DNA of 49,493 bases, from positions 1-49,493 of the forward strand of contig JAGODU010000011.1 in assembly GCA_017998095.1 (NCBI GenBank), in the 5' to 3' direction. How positions within the stretch are numbered: the first letter of the stretch is position 1; each line of letters opens with the position of its first letter. The notes under the pieces were generated by a model that was given only the letters and a program-made list of their open reading frames with translations, was not told where the DNA came from and did not search any database. This DNA comes from Prolixibacteraceae bacterium. Lineage in GTDB: Bacteria; Bacteroidota; Bacteroidia; Bacteroidales; Prolixibacteraceae. Shown here piece after piece: positions 7,282 to 15,225 of the stretch. The position numbers and the translations under genes are program-made.

Positions 7282-8763
7282 ATGATAGGACAAACATTAC
7301 AGAACTATACATTTAGGAGTGTGCTTGGCCAAGGAGGAATGGCCACAGTTTACCTTGCAGAAAATAATAAGTTCAACACCCATGTTGCAATCAAGGTATT
7401 GAACAAAGAATTCGTACATAACGATAACATTCGTAAAAGGTTCTTATCAGAGGCACGAAACCTTTTCAAAATGAGCCATCCCAATATTGTACGAGTAACT
7501 GATTTAATTGAAGAAGACGAGACTGTTGCCTTTGTAATGGAGTATATTAAAGGGCAAACGCTAAAAGATTATCTGGCAGATAATGGAAAACTCACAGAAA
7601 AAGAAATTACAAATCTGTTTTCTCAAATGCTCGATGCTGTGAGTTATATTCATGAACAAGATTTGGTTCACCGCGACATCAAACCCTCCAACTTTATGCT
7701 CTCTAATAAGGGGGTTATTAAACTAATGGATTTTGGAATTGCTAAAAACCTCGATCCCAATTCTGCCGAACATACTATTACCACTACCACTCAAACTATG
7801 GGCACACCCATGTATATGAGCCCTGAACAGATAAAAAGCACAAAGAATGTCACATCACAATCGGATATCTACAGTTTAGGAGTAGTATTATGGCAAATGG
7901 TAACTGGTGAAAAACCATATAATATTGCCACAACATCAACCTTTGAAATTCAAACCAAGATTGTCAATGAAGCTTTGCCTTTAACAGGAACCAAGTGGGA
8001 TAAACTAATTCAGCAGTGTACTCAAAAAGAAACATCAGCTCGTTATAAATCTATTGCAGAAATCAAAAAGAATCTGGCAATAATTGATTCAAAGGAATCA
8101 ATAAAAGAGTCTAAAGCAGAAACAACTATATTTGAGGATTCAATACATAACGAAAAACCCAAAACAGAGTCTACTGTTATTGAAGAGAAAGTACAAAACG
8201 GAAAACCTCCCGGGTGGGTTTCGTATCCTGATTATTTTCCAGAGAATGAGAATCAATCAAACAATACAAACAAAAATGATTTATTAACTGAAGGAATAAA
8301 AGAAAGATCACCTAAAAGGAGAGGAATTTTTCTTGGAATTTCATTAGTTCTGATTATCTTAATTGCTTTAATTATTAATACAAGTAACAATAAGCAGAAT
8401 AACAATATTTCAGGTTCTTATTCAAACAAAGAAGAAGTATATCTAGAAGATTTTAATAGTTTCTTCTCAAAATTTCAATTAGAACCAGAGTTTCAAATAA
8501 GTAGGATAATATTTCCTTTGAAAAAAGTTAGTAATTCTACAAAAATCTCAACATATATTAAAAAAAAGGATTGGACCTACAGTCGTTTACGTTTTTATTG
8601 GGATGAATCAGATAATAATCTCGTTAAGAGATATATTAATATTAGTGACGATCAAACTGTCATTAGTGATAAAAGAGTTGATAATAGTGATGTCATACAA
8701 TACTATTTTGAAAGAATCGATGGACTTTGGTATTTTAGTTCGCAAAGTGAATTTCTATATTAA
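7282..8763 (+). CDS. Membrane Ser/Thr protein kinase (Hanks type)
   Basis: A 493-residue protein. The kinase domain (residues about 10-270) has the Gly-rich loop LGQGGMATVYLAE, the ATP-binding VAIKVL lysine, catalytic loop HRDIKPSNFM, DFGIAK, and the activation segment ending in GTPMYMSPEQI, so it should be active. A linker with many Glu, Ser and Thr residues leads to one transmembrane helix (about 347-367), then about 125 residues that would be periplasmic and that I do not recognise. The order kinase-linker-helix-sensor matches bacterial receptor kinases. Its catalytic domain closely resembles that of the second island kinase (10799-12514), but the outer domains are unrelated, suggesting two inputs into one pathway. 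Confidence 0.93.
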   Translation: MIGQTLQNYTFRSVLGQGGMATVYLAENNKFNTHVAIKVLNKEFVHNDNIRKRFLSEARNLFKMSHPNIVRVTDLIEEDETVAFVMEYIKGQTLKDYLADNGKLTEKEITNLFSQMLDAVSYIHEQDLVHRDIKPSNFMLSNKGVIKLMDFGIAKNLDPNSAEHTITTTTQTMGTPMYMSPEQIKSTKNVTSQSDIYSLGVVLWQMVTGEKPYNIATTSTFEIQTKIVNEALPLTGTKWDKLIQQCTQKETSARYKSIAEIKKNLAIIDSKESIKESKAETTIFEDSIHNEKPKTESTVIEEKVQNGKPPGWVSYPDYFPENENQSNNTNKNDLLTEGIKERSPKRRGIFLGISLVLIILIALIINTSNNKQNNNISGSYSNKEEVYLEDFNSFFSKFQLEPEFQISRIIFPLKKVSNSTKISTYIKKKDWTYSRLRFYWDESDNNLVKRYINISDDQTVISDKRVDNSDVIQYYFERIDGLWYFSSQSEFLY

Positions 8764-8848
8764 TTACTTTTTTTAGAAAGGAAGTTGGATTGATTGGAAA
8801 AACAACTAAATAAAGTAATTGCTATATTAATAAATAAATAGTAACGCA

Positions 8849-10087
8849 ATGAAGAAATTATTCTTTTTTATATTATCAATAATTTCTACAGGAATTATTC
8901 CAAATATATCAATAGCACAATGCATTAGTGGTAATTGTGCAAACGGTTCCGGCGAAAAAATATACACTGATAAAAGCCGCTTTGTGGGTACCTTCGAGGA
9001 AGGAGCAAAAAAAACGGGGACCTATTATTATCCAAATGGTGATATATATAAAGGAAGTTTTGAAAACAATCAGAGAACAGGTTTCGCCCAGTATTCCTAT
9101 AAAAATGGAGAACAATTCACGGGTAACTATTTGAATGACCAAAAAGAGTTTGGAAAATTCATCTTTATAAATGGGGAAGTTTATACAGGTACGTTAAAAA
9201 ACAATAAACCTGATGGTTTTGGAACCCTTGTTTTTCCTAATGGAAAGGAATGGGAAGGAAACTGGGAAGGTGGACGCAGAACTTGGGGAATAGACATTGG
9301 AACCGATTCCCTGGTAGAATCAATTCAAAATCCATCAAAAACGAATGAACCCAGAGGTTCTAAAGATATATCCAAAATAGTAGCCCCTAGGATTTATGCA
9401 GTGATTGTAGGTATTTCAGATTATGAAGGAATATATTCTGACCTGAATTATTGCGACGATGATGCCAAACTTTTTTACAACCATCTGAAACAAGCATTGC
9501 CTAATGAGATGACAGGAGGAAAAACAATTTTACTACTTGATAAAAATGCTACCTGTCAGAACATTTCGGTAGCATTGCAACAGGTATTTTCGCAATCGAC
9601 CGAAAACGATTTTATTATATTTTATTTTTCAGGACATGGGAGTCCGGGCAATTTTTGCCCAACCGATTACAGTAATCAATTGCTATCGCACGAAGTTGTG
9701 AAAAATTATTTTAAGAAATCAAAAGCTCGCTATAGGTTGTGTGTCGCCGATGCATGTTTCTCTGGAAGTATTGGCTCAACAATCAATACCTATTCTATCC
9801 CGGCTGCAACCAGCCAACTTAATGATGCCCGATTGGCCGTAATTATGTCGTCAAGAACCAATCAAACATCAGCCGAGAACCCTGAATTGCAGCAAGGTGT
9901 TTTCAGTTATTACTTTATCAGTGGATTAAAAGGGAAAGCAGATCTGAACCACGACAATTACGTTACGATGGGCGAACTTTTTGTATATACAAAACAGGCT
10001 GTTGAAAAAAAATCGAATAGCAAACAAGTTCCAGTGATATACGGTAAAAATCTGGATAAAATACCTTTAACAAAAATCAAACGATAA
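8849..10087 (+). CDS. Secreted MORN-repeat caspase-family protease (peptidase C14)
   Basis: A 412-residue protein with an N-terminal signal peptide (about 1-24, cut after SIA). Residues about 30-145 hold MORN-type repeats (YYYPNGDIYKGSFENNQRTG, then QYSYKNGEQFTGNYLNDQKE and VYTGTLKNNKPDGFGTLVF). Residues about 180-400 form a caspase-like domain with the catalytic His263 in YFSGHGSPGN and Cys303 in VADACFSGSI. Both catalytic residues are present, so activity after cleavage at basic or acidic residues is plausible; specificity cannot be read. Secretion to the periplasm or surface is unusual for caspase-like defence effectors but common for Bacteroidota C14 proteins. It follows the kinase gene by 85 bases on the same strand. 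Confidence 0.9.
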   Translation: MKKLFFFILSIISTGIIPNISIAQCISGNCANGSGEKIYTDKSRFVGTFEEGAKKTGTYYYPNGDIYKGSFENNQRTGFAQYSYKNGEQFTGNYLNDQKEFGKFIFINGEVYTGTLKNNKPDGFGTLVFPNGKEWEGNWEGGRRTWGIDIGTDSLVESIQNPSKTNEPRGSKDISKIVAPRIYAVIVGISDYEGIYSDLNYCDDDAKLFYNHLKQALPNEMTGGKTILLLDKNATCQNISVALQQVFSQSTENDFIIFYFSGHGSPGNFCPTDYSNQLLSHEVVKNYFKKSKARYRLCVADACFSGSIGSTINTYSIPAATSQLNDARLAVIMSSRTNQTSAENPELQQGVFSYYFISGLKGKADLNHDNYVTMGELFVYTKQAVEKKSNSKQVPVIYGKNLDKIPLTKIKR

Positions 10088-10135
10088 CTGTGAATGACTT
10101 TAAAATAAAACGATTAGCTTTAGAAAAATTCTGAT

Positions 10136-10381
10136 ATGACTAAAGAAAAATTACTAAATGAAAATATATCGTCCGAAGAACCTGATTGGATTGAAATAGA
10201 TGTAAATGACGGTACCATCATCAATAGTCTGGATTCGGACTTAAATGACGATGATATGGTTGAAGCTATTTTGATTGATGATAATGGTATTGAAATTCCA
10301 GAGACAAGTAATATACTTTTAGGAGATGAGTTGGAGATTGGGGATTTAATCATCGATGAATCAGAAGGCTGGAATTTATAA
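10136..10381 (+). CDS. Small acidic protein of unknown function
   Basis: An 81-residue protein that I do not recognise. It is strongly acidic, rich in Asp, Glu, Ile and Asn (for example SLDSDLNDDDMVEAILID and LLGDELEIGDLIIDESEG), with no signal peptide or membrane segment. It starts 48 bases after the caspase gene on the same strand. The reading frame stays open after the TAA stop for 30 more codons (to 10474) with similar Asn/Glu-rich composition, so the gene may have been longer or the stop may be a recent mutation. An acidic partner or inhibitor of a neighbour is possible but not shown. Confidence 0.55.
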   Translation: MTKEKLLNENISSEEPDWIEIDVNDGTIINSLDSDLNDDDMVEAILIDDNGIEIPETSNILLGDELEIGDLIIDESEGWNL

Positions 10382-10503
10382 TCGCTAAATACAATAAATG
10401 AAAATACAGGAAATTTGGAAAATCACCATTTTGGAATAAATGATAGTGTGTTAGATAATTTTGAGAATTTCTAATTATACCAAACAAAAAAATTAAATTA
10501 ATT

Positions 10504-10746
10504 ATGAAAAAGAATACTGGCAAATATCGTCTTTGTAGACAAAAAATTGGAGTAGGCAAGACTAGAGAAATTTTAGTTGAATCCAAGAATAGAAAAGGAG
10601 TAATGACAAAGTTGAATGAATTTTCTACTGATGGAGAATGGGATTATTATTGTGAGGAAGAAGTTATTTATCAGAATACATTTCGTGATGCAAATGGCAA
10701 TGTCATAGACTCAAGTCCTTCTTGGATAAGAATCCAAAGTCAATAA
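10504..10746 (+). CDS. Small hypothetical protein
   Basis: An 80-residue protein of unknown function. It begins MKKNTGKYRLCRQKIGVGKT and continues with mixed charged residues and several aromatic ones (EWDYYCEEEVIYQNTF). No signal peptide, membrane helix or known motif is visible. It lies 52 bases before the second kinase gene on the same strand, and the intergenic spacing inside this block is uniformly short, so co-expression with the kinase is likely. Composition resembles the surrounding island genes. It could be an adaptor or substrate of the kinase; nothing in the sequence proves this. Confidence 0.5.
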   Translation: MKKNTGKYRLCRQKIGVGKTREILVESKNRKGVMTKLNEFSTDGEWDYYCEEEVIYQNTFRDANGNVIDSSPSWIRIQSQ

Positions 10747-10798
10747 TGTACTTAATCTTTTTTATTTTTCAATTAAGGTAATTTTTCAAAATCAACAA

Positions 10799-12514
10799 AT
10801 GCAAAACAAGACCATCAACGGATACACTCTCCTTCGAAAGCTTGGAGAAGGCGGCATGGCCGAAGTCTGGTATGCTGAAAATGATATCGAAAAACAAGCT
10901 GCCATAAAGATTTTAAGAAAAGACTTATCATTTAATGATGATGTAGTTACCCGTTTTAAAAACGAGGCCAAAGTAATGGTGAAACTCAATCACCCATTTA
11001 TACGGCAGGTATATGATTATGCGACAATCGATAATCGTCCTTGCATCATCATGGAATACCTTGAAGGTAACGATCTCTCTTATCGTTTAAAGCAAGGTGA
11101 ACGTTTCAATCATGATCAGCTTGTAAAATGGTGGAATCAGATGGTTGAAGCTCTTCAATACACCCATGCCAAAGAAATTATACATCGTGACATTAAACCC
11201 TCCAACATTTTTATTACAACCAACGGAAACGTAAAACTGCTCGACTTTGGTATTGCTAAAATAAAGGACAGCATCACAGTTACCCAAACCGGTACCCGTA
11301 TGGGAACGCTCATGTACATGAGCCCGGAACAAATCAAAGACAGCAAACATCTCGATTATCGAACCGACCTATATTCTTTGGCAGTAACCTTTTATCACTT
11401 GATCACTGGCACTGCTCCATATGATAATACATCGAGTTCGCAATTTGAGATACAGACAAAAATTGTTACTGAACCACTCAATCTTAAAGTGTTGCCAAAA
11501 GATTGGAAGTTGCTTCTATCAAATTACCTTGATAAAGAACCATCAAGGCGCTCCACTCTTAAATCATTTTCTGAAGAAAGCACGATTATTGAAAACGAAA
11601 AATCGATAGCAGATCAACAGGATAAAAAAATATTTGAAAAAGACAAAACAGATTATAAAAAGACTTCTTCACCACCAATAACACTGTCAGATAAAAAAGC
11701 CAGGAAGAAAAAATCATTGCTTCCGATTTGGATTGGCATAGGAATTATAGCTTTAATTATCTCATTTGTTGTATTTAACTCAAATGAACGTCTAATTGGA
11801 TTAGGTGAAAATGGTCTAAATAACCGATCTATATGTAACGACCTAAAAGATAAGAATCTTCATGGCAACGTCAAATCTATTCATGATTATTGCTATGAAG
11901 CTGACAAAATAAATGGTGAAATTATCACAGGAAAATTGGAATCCAAGGAATTAACGATTTTTGACAGAGATGGGAATATTATTGAAGTTAATAGTTCTTA
12001 TTGGGAATCGTACCGAAATGAGAATAAATATGATTCTAAAGGGAATAAAATTGAAAGTATCAAATATGATTCAGACGGAAGTATAAACTACATAGTGACA
12101 TATATTTATGATGAATATGGAAATATGATTGAATATTCAGGAAAATACCCAGATGGGAAATTATTCATGAGAGAGATCTCAAGATACAACAAAGATGGAT
12201 TCAAAATTGAAGAAACTTTTTTTTTCGAAACCAAAATAGTTAGTAATGATTCGTATAGATATGATGATAAAGGAAATATGATCGAAAGTATCAGTTACGA
12301 GTCGGATGGAAAAATTTCTGGCAAATTCTTGTATAAAAGTGACGAACATGGAAATCTGATTGAATCAATACATTATGATTCTAATGGAATCATTGATATA
12401 AACTGTGGTTGGGAATATAAGTACGATAAAAGAGGTAATTGGATTAATCAGATTAGATATGATGATAATAATCCAACTTCTATTACTGAAAGAGTTATTG
12501 AATATTTTGATTAG
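10799..12514 (+). CDS. Membrane Ser/Thr protein kinase with extracytoplasmic YD-like repeats
   Basis: A 571-residue protein. The kinase domain (about residues 8-255) shows LGEGGMAEVWYAE, AAIKILRK, HRDIKPSNIFI, DFGIAKI and GTLMYMSPEQIKD, so all catalytic elements are present. A Lys/Ser-rich linker precedes one transmembrane helix (about 305-325, LLPIWIGIGIIALIISFVVF). The outer part (about 345-571) is built of repeated units of the pattern YDxxGNxIExxxYDSDG (for example KYDSKGNKIESIKYDSDGS and RYDDKGNMIESISYESDGK), similar to Rhs/YD repeats, which often bind carbohydrate or form beta shells. A kinase joined to an outer YD-like array is uncommon. It closes the signalling cassette and is followed by 233 non-coding bases. 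Confidence 0.9.
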   Translation: MQNKTINGYTLLRKLGEGGMAEVWYAENDIEKQAAIKILRKDLSFNDDVVTRFKNEAKVMVKLNHPFIRQVYDYATIDNRPCIIMEYLEGNDLSYRLKQGERFNHDQLVKWWNQMVEALQYTHAKEIIHRDIKPSNIFITTNGNVKLLDFGIAKIKDSITVTQTGTRMGTLMYMSPEQIKDSKHLDYRTDLYSLAVTFYHLITGTAPYDNTSSSQFEIQTKIVTEPLNLKVLPKDWKLLLSNYLDKEPSRRSTLKSFSEESTIIENEKSIADQQDKKIFEKDKTDYKKTSSPPITLSDKKARKKKSLLPIWIGIGIIALIISFVVFNSNERLIGLGENGLNNRSICNDLKDKNLHGNVKSIHDYCYEADKINGEIITGKLESKELTIFDRDGNIIEVNSSYWESYRNENKYDSKGNKIESIKYDSDGSINYIVTYIYDEYGNMIEYSGKYPDGKLFMREISRYNKDGFKIEETFFFETKIVSNDSYRYDDKGNMIESISYESDGKISGKFLYKSDEHGNLIESIHYDSNGIIDINCGWEYKYDKRGNWINQIRYDDNNPTSITERVIEYFD

Positions 12515-12670
12515 TATTTTTATTTCCTCCAAATCTTGAAAAATACCATTTACTTTTTGTGCTATTAATAGTATTATTTATCAATAATACATGAATATAA
12601 AAATGAGGAGTATAAATGTTTATAAAATTTTTGTATTGTTGTGAGACCAATTTTGCATTCGTTTACAGCT

Positions 12671-12695
12671 CACAATATTTTTAAAAAATATTGTG
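12671..12695. repeat. Perfect AT-rich inverted repeat after the second kinase gene
   Basis: Arms of 12 bases (cacaatattttt and its complement) flank a single central A. It lies 157 bases after the kinase stop and 53 bases before the next gene. No T run follows, so it is a weak terminator candidate; an operator for the 12748 gene is equally possible. Otherwise 12515-12747 holds nothing that I can identify. Confidence 0.4.
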
Positions 12696-12747
12696 AAGAA
12701 CATTGTTTTACACAATTCTCGAGTAATTAAAATATACTAAAATAAAT

Positions 12748-12954
12748 ATGGAAAAAATGAATCAAAGCATTGCAGAACTAACAAATAAATTGGAAGACTG
12801 TAAACATTTTATCGAGATTTGGAACCAAGAAATTGAACGAGGAACCTTAATCCCACACAATTTACAACAAGCTCAAATTGATGCTATTGCCGAAATTGGA
12901 AGAAACACGATAAATCAAATTAACCATCTTAAAGAATTACTGGGTAAAATCTGA
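12748..12954 (+). CDS. Small coiled-coil-like hypothetical protein
   Basis: A 68-residue protein of unknown function. The sequence is almost entirely helical in character, with heptad-like spacing of hydrophobic residues (MNQSIAELTNKLEDCKHFIE and later INQINHLKELLGKI), suggesting a short coiled coil. No membrane segment or signal peptide is visible. It ends 5 bases before the 140-residue gene at 12960, so the two are most likely an operon. The pair lies between the kinase cassette and the AbiE toxin-antitoxin operon. A small two-gene unit in such a place could be another toxin-antitoxin or defence accessory module, but I see no motif that supports a specific activity. Confidence 0.6.
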   Translation: MEKMNQSIAELTNKLEDCKHFIEIWNQEIERGTLIPHNLQQAQIDAIAEIGRNTINQINHLKELLGKI

Positions 12955-12959
12955 AAAAT

Positions 12960-13382
12960 ATGGATTTTGATAAACTAAAAAAGTTGATTTTAGATGCTGA
13001 TACTAACGGTACTTTGATAACTAGTAAGCACGATCCGGATAAAGCAAATACGATATTTTCTTCTTTTCGAACAGTTGTTAGCAAGCAAGTGGCTGATAAC
13101 TTGATTCATTTCATTAACGAAGAAAAATATTCCATTAAAGAATATCACAATACTAACTATCCTTTGTCTCCATTGTATTACACAATAACGCCATATCTGG
13201 ATTCTCAATATTCAATTGCATCATCTGGAATAACAGGGAATTATCCTACATCAGCTCTGGATACTTTAGTGATAGTTTCAGGAGGAACTGCTGGAATACA
13301 CATGTATGGTAATTCATCAAGTGATATACAAAACAAAGTCTCGAGCGGAAAGCTTATAAACGAACGTATTTTAAAAGAATAG
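12960..13382 (+). CDS. Hypothetical protein, partner of the 12748 gene
   Basis: A 140-residue protein that I do not recognise. It begins MDFDKLKKLILDADTNGTLI and contains a Ser/Thr/Gly-rich C-terminal half with LDTLVIVSGGTAGIHMYGNS. There is no signal peptide or obvious membrane helix and no nuclease, nucleotide-binding or DNA-binding motif that I can name. The gene starts 5 bases after the stop of the small coiled-coil gene and ends 98 bases before abiEi, whose own promoter and repeats lie in that gap. It is therefore probably part of a two-gene operon separate from AbiE. Confidence 0.6.
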   Translation: MDFDKLKKLILDADTNGTLITSKHDPDKANTIFSSFRTVVSKQVADNLIHFINEEKYSIKEYHNTNYPLSPLYYTITPYLDSQYSIASSGITGNYPTSALDTLVIVSGGTAGIHMYGNSSSDIQNKVSSGKLINERILKE

Positions 13383-13426
13383 TTGTTGAAAATAATCATA
13401 TTTGAATTTGTGGTCAATCAGAAATA

Positions 13427-13474
13427 TTTGCAATATCACACCACAAAATATTACATTTGTAGTGCAATATTACA
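13427..13474 (+). promoter_or_regulatory. abiE promoter with three candidate AbiEi-binding repeats
   Basis: TTTG at 13427-13430 and TACATTTG at 13452-13459, 21 bases apart, match the Bacteroidota -33/-7 promoter consensus. Three similar 10-base direct repeats overlap it: caatatcaca (13431-13440), aaatattaca (13446-13455) and caatattaca (13465-13474). AbiEi-type antitoxins are known to repress their own operon by binding repeats in the promoter, so these repeats are good operator candidates. The abiEi start codon follows at 13481. Confidence 0.65.
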
Positions 13475-13480
13475 AACACA

Positions 13481-14065
13481 ATGAACGAGCAACTGGAAAA
13501 TCTTTTTAAGGAACACAACGGTTACCTGTCAGCAAACCAGCTCAGGGGTTCATCGGTGCGCTATCACTTGAACAAGATGATAGCTTCCGGTGAAGTACAG
13601 AAAGTGCGTCATGGTTTGTATTTTCACCTTGCATATCAGCAATTTGACGAAAGAACATTGGTTGCCGAAATGATTCCAAACGGGGTATTTTGTCTCTTTA
13701 CTGCCTGGCAATATTTTCACTTGTCCACAACAGTATCGCATCAGTACCATATAGCTATTCATCGGAATACTAAAATTAATCTTCCTGAATATCCTCCGAT
13801 TTCACTATATTATTGGAGCGATAAAGTATATACCATTGGCATTACAGAAATACAAATAGCAGGTAAGGCGGTGAAATGTTATAACAAAGAACGTTCAGTA
13901 TGCGATGCTGTAAAATTCCGTAATAAAGTGGGTGAAGAAATCATGCAGGAAGTTCTTAAAGCTTACATGAAAACTTTAGATAAAAACATGGATCGTTTGC
14001 TGGAGTATGCAAAAATGCTTAGAATTGAAAAAATAATTCTGCCCTATTTGAAAGCATTGATATGA
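13481..14065 (+). CDS. abiEi: AbiEi-type antitoxin / transcriptional repressor (type IV TA system)
   Basis: A 194-residue protein. The N-terminal 55 residues form the winged-helix domain typical of AbiEi (LENLFKEHNGYLSANQL, then HLNKMIASGEVQKVRHGLYF), and the C-terminal part carries the AbiEi antitoxin region (VYTIGITEIQIAGKAVKCYN and ERSVCDAVKFRNKVG). AbiEi represses the operon and counteracts the AbiEii toxin without direct binding, which defines type IV systems. The stop overlaps the abiEii start by 4 bases (ATGA), so translation is coupled. AbiE modules abort phage infection and stabilise mobile elements; here it may protect or maintain the island. Confidence 0.9.
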   Translation: MNEQLENLFKEHNGYLSANQLRGSSVRYHLNKMIASGEVQKVRHGLYFHLAYQQFDERTLVAEMIPNGVFCLFTAWQYFHLSTTVSHQYHIAIHRNTKINLPEYPPISLYYWSDKVYTIGITEIQIAGKAVKCYNKERSVCDAVKFRNKVGEEIMQEVLKAYMKTLDKNMDRLLEYAKMLRIEKIILPYLKALI

Positions 14066-14901
14066 GTTCATCAGTATCCATACGAGCCAGACTCAATAAC
14101 ATTGCCCGCAAAGAGAATATCTCTTTTCAGGTTATCATTGTCCGCTATATACACGAGCGATTGCTTTATCGTTTGTCTGTTTCACCCTATGTAAACCAAT
14201 TCTTACTTAAAGGAGGTAACTTCATTTATGCCATTCATGGTTTGTCTTCACGACCAACAACCGATATCGATTTCTTAGGAAAAGAATTATCGAACGACAT
14301 CGATCTTATCAAAACCATTTTTGCTGAGATTGGAAATATCCAATGTCTGGATACGGTTTGGTTTGACACACAAAACATACTGACTGAACCTATTGCCGAA
14401 CAGAATCAATATAATGGGGTTCGTTTAAAGATAAATGCAGGGTTTGATACGGTTGAGCAACAAATCCAAATTGATGTAGGTTTTGGCGATAAGGTTACTC
14501 CCAACCCAATTAAACTTCAATATCCTGTTTTATTGGAAGAAGTTCCAACACCGAACCTTTTTGCATATACTCCGGAAACAGTAATTGCTGAGAAATTCCA
14601 GGCAATGATAGCTTTATCGGGTATTAACAGCCGAATGAAAGACTTTTACGATGTCTATCATTTATTGCAAACCATCGAAATAAGCGAAGACAATTTAAAT
14701 CAGGCAATTGAAATAACCTTTAAAAATCGAAATACCATTCTGAACAGAGATCATTCTATTTTCACAGAGGACTTTAGAAATGATCCTAATCGGTTAACGA
14801 TGTGGAAGGCATATTTGAAAAAAATAAAAAAGCCCAACGAAATCACTTTTCAGGAAGTAATGCAAACAATAAAGGATCGATTAATGCCCCTTTTGAAATA
14901 A
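14062..14901 (+). CDS. abiEii: AbiEii-type nucleotidyltransferase toxin (type IV TA system)
   Basis: A 279-residue protein of the nucleotidyltransferase family formerly called DUF1814. The polymerase-beta-like motif is FLLKGGNFIYAIHG followed by RPTTDIDFLG, where Asp68 and Asp70 bind the metal. Later family motifs are visible in AEKFQAMIAL and SRMKDFYDVYHLL. Members transfer nucleotides to tRNA acceptor stems or other targets and block growth. The length is normal and no lesion is visible, so the toxin should be active when not balanced by AbiEi. It overlaps abiEi by 4 bases. The start is fixed by this overlap. Confidence 0.9.
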   Translation: MSSSVSIRARLNNIARKENISFQVIIVRYIHERLLYRLSVSPYVNQFLLKGGNFIYAIHGLSSRPTTDIDFLGKELSNDIDLIKTIFAEIGNIQCLDTVWFDTQNILTEPIAEQNQYNGVRLKINAGFDTVEQQIQIDVGFGDKVTPNPIKLQYPVLLEEVPTPNLFAYTPETVIAEKFQAMIALSGINSRMKDFYDVYHLLQTIEISEDNLNQAIEITFKNRNTILNRDHSIFTEDFRNDPNRLTMWKAYLKKIKKPNEITFQEVMQTIKDRLMPLLK

Positions 14902-14909
14902 TTATAATA

Positions 14910-15047
14910 CTACTTTTTCCTACTGTTTTTTTCCCTTTGAGATAATGCACTTCCAGCAACTGATTTACTTGCTTTACCGGCACGTCCATCTCTTAGTATT
15001 TTTGATGCAGTAGATGCAACTTTTCTACTTGTGACCTTTTTTGCCAT
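14910..15047 (-). CDS. Small basic Ser/Ala/Lys-rich protein (45 residues)
   Basis: A short minus-strand frame starts MAKKVTSRKVASTASKILRD and ends REKNSRKK. It is highly basic with regular Ser, Ala and Lys residues (GKASKSVAGSALSQ). I recall similar short proteins of pattern KVTSxxVAsxASKxLRD-(8-12)-KSVAGSALSQ encoded in many bacteria near mobile or defence genes, always of unknown function; this recollection needs a search. It is convergent with abiEii, 8 bases from its stop. The strong motif regularity and the ATG start make a real gene more likely than chance. No signal peptide or membrane segment. Confidence 0.65.
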   Translation of the reverse strand: MAKKVTSRKVASTASKILRDGRAGKASKSVAGSALSQREKNSRKK

Positions 15048-15225
15048 AATGAGAATATGTTAATACATTTTATTCATACTTTTAAAAATAATTTAAATGT
15101 AAACAATTTTTTGAAAATTATCTCCGAATTTGTTTATACACTATCCTGTTGCTTTCATACACTAGATTAGTTTCTTTTCATACATGGTATTACTTTTAAT
15201 TGAAATTAAAAATAAACCAACGATC

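Noticed and set aside
8909..9142. Frames on both strands overlapping the MORN region of the caspase gene
   Set aside because: They are in other frames of a well-supported gene with signal peptide and repeats.
3341..12514. Type VI secretion or TerY-type triad assignment for the kinase cassette
   Set aside because: No TssB/C, ClpV, VgrG or vWA (TerY) protein is present; only the phospho-signalling parts are shared.
13427..13474. CRISPR-like array upstream of abiEi
   Set aside because: The repeats are only 10 bases and spaced 15-19 bases; they fit operators in a promoter, not a CRISPR array.
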